From Desulfococcaceae bacterium (lineage in GTDB: Bacteria > Desulfobacterota > Desulfobacteria > Desulfobacterales > Desulfosalsimonadaceae), in NCBI GenBank assembly GCA_030145385.1, contig JAQYVU010000006.1, positions 1-64,000 on the forward strand: 64,000 nucleotides of DNA, written 5' to 3'. The notes beneath the pieces are model-generated. The model was not told where the DNA came from, did not search any database, and saw only the letters and a program-made list of their open reading frames with translations. Positions within the stretch are counted from its first letter, which is position 1; each line of letters starts with the position of its first letter. This document shows positions 60,851 through 64,000 of this stretch, piece by piece. A program made the position numbers and the translations under genes.

Positions 60851-61471
60851 CTATTCTTTGAGTGGAACCTTATGCCGGAACATCAGATTTTTTAATTTTT
60901 CATAGGACTGCGCCCCAACCATCCGCTCCTGATTTATCATAAATGACGGAACAGCCTTAATCCCATTTCCAACGGCAAGATTCCAGTCCGCGGCCACCTG
61001 GTCCTTAAACAATCTCTGCCCGATAACGTTTCGGGCTGTTTCACCATCCAGTCCGATGGATATGGCAATATCTTCGATCACCAGACTGTCTGCAAGGTTT
61101 TTTGCTTCCACAAAATAAGCAAAAAAGGCCGCTGCATGAAATGCCGCCCCCTTATTTTTCGTTTCCGCCCAGCAACCCACTTCCTGGGCCAGGCGCGTAT
61201 TATATACAAAAACCACTTCTCCGAATGGCAGGCCCAGATTCGATGCCATTTGCTTCATTGATTCTATCATTTTATCAATATTACCGATTTTACCGGCAAA
61301 ATACTTTTTCAGCGAAACTCCTTCTTCCGGTATTTCCGGATGAAGCCCAAACGCCCGCCATTTAATTTTAATTTCAAATTCCTGCTTCAGTTGTTCAATA
61401 CGACCTGTAATGAAATAACACCACGGTCAGATATAATCGGAAAATATTTCCAGAACATATGGTTCAGACAT
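60851..61471 (-). CDS. DsbA/FrnE-family oxidoreductase, probable selenoprotein (UxxC)
   Basis: The 206-residue thioredoxin-fold protein starts at an ATG (61471) with a strong AAGGAG site. Codon 15 is TGA (61427-61429), and the frame reads on as FSDYI-U-PWCY. Relatives have CPWC here, so selenocysteine replaces the first active-site Cys and C18 is the partner. Downstream, GRIEQLKQEFEIKIKWRAFGLHPE, an all-helical insert and cis-Pro VPSFMINQERMVGAQSYE match FrnE/DsbA proteins. A hairpin with an AGGTC loop lies 12 bases after the TGA. The probable role is cytoplasmic thiol-disulfide exchange. Confidence 0.88.
61394..61414 (-). promoter_or_regulatory. Candidate bacterial SECIS hairpin
   Basis: On the minus strand TTCA-T-TAC-AGGTC-GTA-T-TGAA forms a stem with one T/T mismatch and an apical AGGUC loop. 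It starts 12 bases after the UGA at 61427. The E. coli fdhF SECIS has an AGGUCU loop at nearly the same distance, which is what SelB recognises. Confidence 0.75.
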
Positions 61472-61485
61472 TTTTTTCTCCTTAA

Positions 61486-61610
61486 TGGCTTTGTTAAGAA
61501 TCCCACCTACTGCGTTGCAGCAGTTTTTCAGTCACTCAAGATACGACTTGTATGATTTCGAGCCTGAAAAACAACTGCGCCTTGTATCTGGAGCTCTTAA
61601 TTTTGCCATT
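61486..61610. repeat. Intergenic inverted-repeat element, family A copy 4
   Basis: It shares TGGC, CCTACTGCGTTG, TTTTTCAGTCACTCAAGATAC, CTGAAAAAC and GCGCCTTGTAT with the other family A copies. The centre is ATAC-GACTT-GTAT. The outer AAAAAGT arms are less preserved here. It lies just upstream of the selenoprotein gene. Confidence 0.75.
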
Positions 61611-61772
61611 GTTTTACCTTTTTAAGATCAACTCATAACAACTTAATATAATATTTAAAATTCTTTCTCATAAAGTGATAAAAATAACCATGAAAACTTT
61701 TTTAGCGGCCCATCAAGGCTTACCTGCTATCGTAACGATATAATTTTAATACCTGCCAAAACTTTTCAGGTT

Positions 61773-61864
61773 TTCTGATTCGTTTGTTTGCAAGGCATCC
61801 GGGATGAAGCCGTAGCTCGGCTACTGCGATTCCCGGATAACGCCGCAAACGGACGAATCAGGAA
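61773..61864. repeat. Intergenic inverted-repeat element (type E)
   Basis: TTCTGATTCGT at the left pairs with ACGAATCAGGAA at the right, followed by complementary GTTTGC / GCAAAC and CCGGGA / TCCCGG. The centre is a dyad GCCGTAGCTCGGC. It lies just beyond the stop of the minus-strand gene at 61874 and could act as its terminator. Confidence 0.6.
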
Positions 61865-61873
61865 GGCTGGGGA

Positions 61874-62725
61874 TTATACAGCGGGCATGATACGATTGAC
61901 CCAGCCATTTTCTTTGCACCACTGAAAAAACAATAAGCGAGACATCCGGTTTGTTGCAATCTCATTCGACAACCCGGTGGTAATCGTTTCTTTATTGCTT
62001 TTTAGTTTAAATCCTTTTGTTTGCTTTTCACTGATGCTTTGAACCTGCTCCAGAATATATCCGTGGTGCAGCATCGCCTGATCCGCCTTGCGACAAAATT
62101 TTTCTTCAAGCCGGTGCTTTAGAAAATCAAAATTGGCCGTGACAGTCATCTTTTTTGCTGATCCCAGAAAGGAATAATCCATAGATCTGTCAATAAAAAC
62201 AAGCGGTCCGGGATCCATGACCTGATAAAGCATAACAAACCGAAAGGCTTTCAAATCTTGGGAATAAACAGCCTTCACTTTTTTCTGCTTCATATCAACA
62301 TCATCGACTGACATATGTGCCACTTTCCCATTGGTTGTCCTGTAAATCCCTTCGATCAGCAGTATTTTCTCTTGATTATAGATTTCAACCGGATGATTAT
62401 GGTTGCTATAAAACCGGCTCCGTTTTTTACCGAACCGAAAAGAAAGGACCTCAAACGGGTTAAACGGCAGTTCAAGAAAACGTTTCTTCACCGCCAGAAA
62501 GTTGATCCCCAAACTTTCGAGCTGATCACCGGAGGTGCCGGCAATTTCGTGAGAATTCACCGGGCAGAGGATCTGGGGCAGTTTGATTTTCAGCTTGCTC
62601 TGAATAATGAAATGATCAAAATTGGAAATATTCCAAAGACACCGGATCCCTTCCGGTGTTATCATTGAACCCGGCAGCAAAACCAGCAGACTGTCAAGAT
62701 CGGAAGCATGGACTTTATCATTCAT
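61874..62725 (-). CDS. Unknown protein of 283 residues
   Basis: No family was recognised. The protein is soluble-looking, has no signal peptide and is rich in basic residues (KRFLELPFNPFEVLSFRFGKK, FRFVMLYQVMDPGPLVFIDR). The composition and length suggest a folded cytoplasmic protein. It follows the lipase-like gene by 25 bases on the same strand, so the two are probably co-transcribed. Confidence 0.6.
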   Translation of the reverse strand: MNDKVHASDLDSLLVLLPGSMITPEGIRCLWNISNFDHFIIQSKLKIKLPQILCPVNSHEIAGTSGDQLESLGINFLAVKKRFLELPFNPFEVLSFRFGKKRSRFYSNHNHPVEIYNQEKILLIEGIYRTTNGKVAHMSVDDVDMKQKKVKAVYSQDLKAFRFVMLYQVMDPGPLVFIDRSMDYSFLGSAKKMTVTANFDFLKHRLEEKFCRKADQAMLHHGYILEQVQSISEKQTKGFKLKSNKETITTGLSNEIATNRMSRLLFFQWCKENGWVNRIMPAV

Positions 62726-62750
62726 ACAAACAAATTCTTTTTTTTCGAAG

Positions 62751-64000
62751 CTACAGTAAAGGAGTGGTTTTCAAACGATCTAAAAATGCTCCGACCGCAA
62801 GAAATATTCTGTCCGCATGTTCACCGTTTATAATGCCGTGACGTTCATAGTTAACCATCAGATATTCTTTATACTTTGTTCCCAGTTTTTTAAAAATTTT
62901 AAGCGACCCCTCCGGACTGACAACCGGATCACCAAAAGACTGGACCACAAGGGCCGGGGTTAGAATGCCGGCCAGCTTGGGCTCAATCTGATCCATCAGG
63001 CGATCGAGTTCGATGATTCCGGATATGGGATTGCGGATATAATTAATATTCGGATTTTCCGGATGATTTTCAACAAATTCCTTTTTTGCAGCGCCCACAT
63101 TGAATTTCCCCATCAGCTTGTTCCAGAGGTTGACTGCCGGGACAAATCGGGACGAAAAGTCCTGAAGCTTAAGCGGCGGTGATATGGCAAAAACGCCGGC
63201 CAGGTTTTTTACCCGTGATGCAAGATCCAGCGCCAGACCGGCACCGGTTGAAAAGCCGCCGACAACCACCTTCCGGCAGACTTCATCCATGATCACGTAA
63301 CCTTCTTCAACAGACTCCACCCACTCCATGTATGAACTTGTTGCCAGATCTTCCGGAGAAGTTCCGTGACCTTTTAACCGGGGCACATAGACAGGATACC
63401 CCAGTTCACCCAAGTACTCTGCCAGGGCCCGGACCTCGAGCGGCGCGGCCATATATCCATGAATCAATAACACGCCGATATCTTTTTTGCTGCCCCGATT
63501 ACCCCGGATAAAAAATGGCGCCCCCACGTCCCTGGTTTTTGATTCTCCCGCAATGGCAAAATTGGCATAATCTTTTTCAAAATCAAACCGGGCCTTTTTA
63601 ATGAGAGATTCCTTAATTTTGTATTTTACCCGGAGCTTGTGCTCTAATGCCAGCTCTTTGAGTTTTTCCTGCAGCTGAGTTAACGGTTCAATCTCATTGG
63701 CGCTTACCACCACGGGATTGTCAAAGCGCACCCGGTGAAAATCCGATGCCTCGCAAAAATCCGAATCAATAATAATCGAATTGTCCTGCCTGCGAATCAC
63801 GCCCTTTTCTATTGCCAGATTTATAAAATTATTAAATTTATCATACCGGTCATCTGTCAGCAGGCTGATCTGGTTGCGCATCAGCGAATCATGACGGGAA
63901 AAATCCATGCATTCCAGACACAGGGTTGTTGCCAGAAACGCCAGATGCCTCAGTTCCTGTTCATTGATTTTATTTTGAGGGATATATTTCAGCAAAGAGG
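62751..64000 (-). CDS. Lipase/carboxylesterase-like alpha/beta hydrolase (5' end outside window)
   Basis: The frame is open to the right edge, so the true start lies beyond 64000; a TTG at 63995 is not convincing. At least 416 residues are visible. An N-terminal helical extension (about 150 residues) precedes an alpha/beta-hydrolase domain with VLLIHGYMAAPLEVRALAEY (oxyanion loop), GGFSTGAGLAL (nucleophile Ser), QSFGDPVVSPEGS (acid) and YERHGIINGEH (His). It resembles monoacylglycerol-lipase/carboxylesterase enzymes that hydrolyse acyl esters. Confidence 0.82.
   Translation of the reverse strand, partial: SLLKYIPQNKINEQELRHLAFLATTLCLECMDFSRHDSLMRNQISLLTDDRYDKFNNFINLAIEKGVIRRQDNSIIIDSDFCEASDFHRVRFDNPVVVSANEIEPLTQLQEKLKELALEHKLRVKYKIKESLIKKARFDFEKDYANFAIAGESKTRDVGAPFFIRGNRGSKKDIGVLLIHGYMAAPLEVRALAEYLGELGYPVYVPRLKGHGTSPEDLATSSYMEWVESVEEGYVIMDEVCRKVVVGGFSTGAGLALDLASRVKNLAGVFAISPPLKLQDFSSRFVPAVNLWNKLMGKFNVGAAKKEFVENHPENPNINYIRNPISGIIELDRLMDQIEPKLAGILTPALVVQSFGDPVVSPEGSLKIFKKLGTKYKEYLMVNYERHGIINGEHADRIFLAVGAFLDRLKTTPLL

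Overview
The window looks like chromosome of a Desulfobacterota (former deltaproteobacterial) anaerobe, most likely a Desulfobacterales-type sulfate reducer. This is inferred from gene content: a DsrC-family protein, a 2-hydroxyacyl-CoA dehydratase, anaerobic glpAB, a NifX-like metal-cofactor protein, a probable selenocysteine protein, many acyl-CoA enzymes, and an archaeal-type ProRS C-terminus. Most genes have mid-range base composition. A short stretch at about 39.4-41.0 kb is visibly AT-richer.

Layout. 0-9 kb holds housekeeping genes: the proS 3' end, a Rsh-type relA/spoT, rpmB, bamD-trxB-trxA on the minus strand, hisI-hisG, engB and era. 8.8-11.6 kb carries a coupled ATP-grasp/HNH pair, then a NifX-like/MBL pair behind a promoter with a perfect palindrome. 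12-19 kb has an acyl-CoA dehydrogenase, an HSD10-like SDR, an arrestin-like protein, a metallophosphoesterase-CGGC-DUF6868 run, an AHL-lactonase-like enzyme, a DksA-like protein and a K+ channel. 19.4-24 kb has a cold-shock gene with a structured leader, two methyltransferases and an alpha/beta hydrolase. 24.3-28.7 kb is a minus-strand set: a START protein, an AAA/TPR gene split by an in-frame TAG, and a DUF3303 gene behind a c-di-GMP-I (GEMM)-like riboswitch with its own terminator. 29-38.9 kb has small lipoprotein and S4 genes, a 2-hydroxyacyl-CoA dehydratase gene with a truncated partner, a SagB-like oxidase, an MMPL exporter and glpAB. 39.4-41.7 kb is a remnant of two integron gene cassettes followed by a vapBC-type pair. 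41.7-59.9 kb holds acyl-CoA ligase, serine hydrolase, histidine kinase, a three-gene RND efflux operon headed by a binding-protein/TolC fusion, a K+ channel, a tandem DsrC-like fusion, an amidohydrolase and a MaoC hydratase. 60-64 kb has a second cold-shock gene, a Sec-containing DsbA/FrnE protein, an unknown protein and a lipase-like hydrolase running off the end.

The most interesting items are four. (1) Two adjacent integron cassettes: 7-nt boundary sequences pair exactly as the integron model predicts, and a 60-bp attC has extrahelical bases. One cassette encodes a class III nucleotidyl-cyclase-like protein resembling Pycsar PycC; the other encodes a small membrane protein. (2) A DsbA/FrnE-type selenoprotein has UGA in place of the first active-site Cys and a hairpin with an AGGUC loop 12 nt downstream. 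(3) A GEMM-like riboswitch-terminator lies ahead of DUF3303. (4) There are two unusual fusions: tandem DsrC domains with only one conserved Cys left, and an ABC-type binding domain fused to TolC.

The intergenic spaces are rich in long inverted-repeat elements. One family has four clear copies and one divergent relative, a second has three copies, and at least four further elements occur once each. Several share the layout of long outer arms around a small central palindrome. All functional statements come from reading the sequence; no database search was possible.
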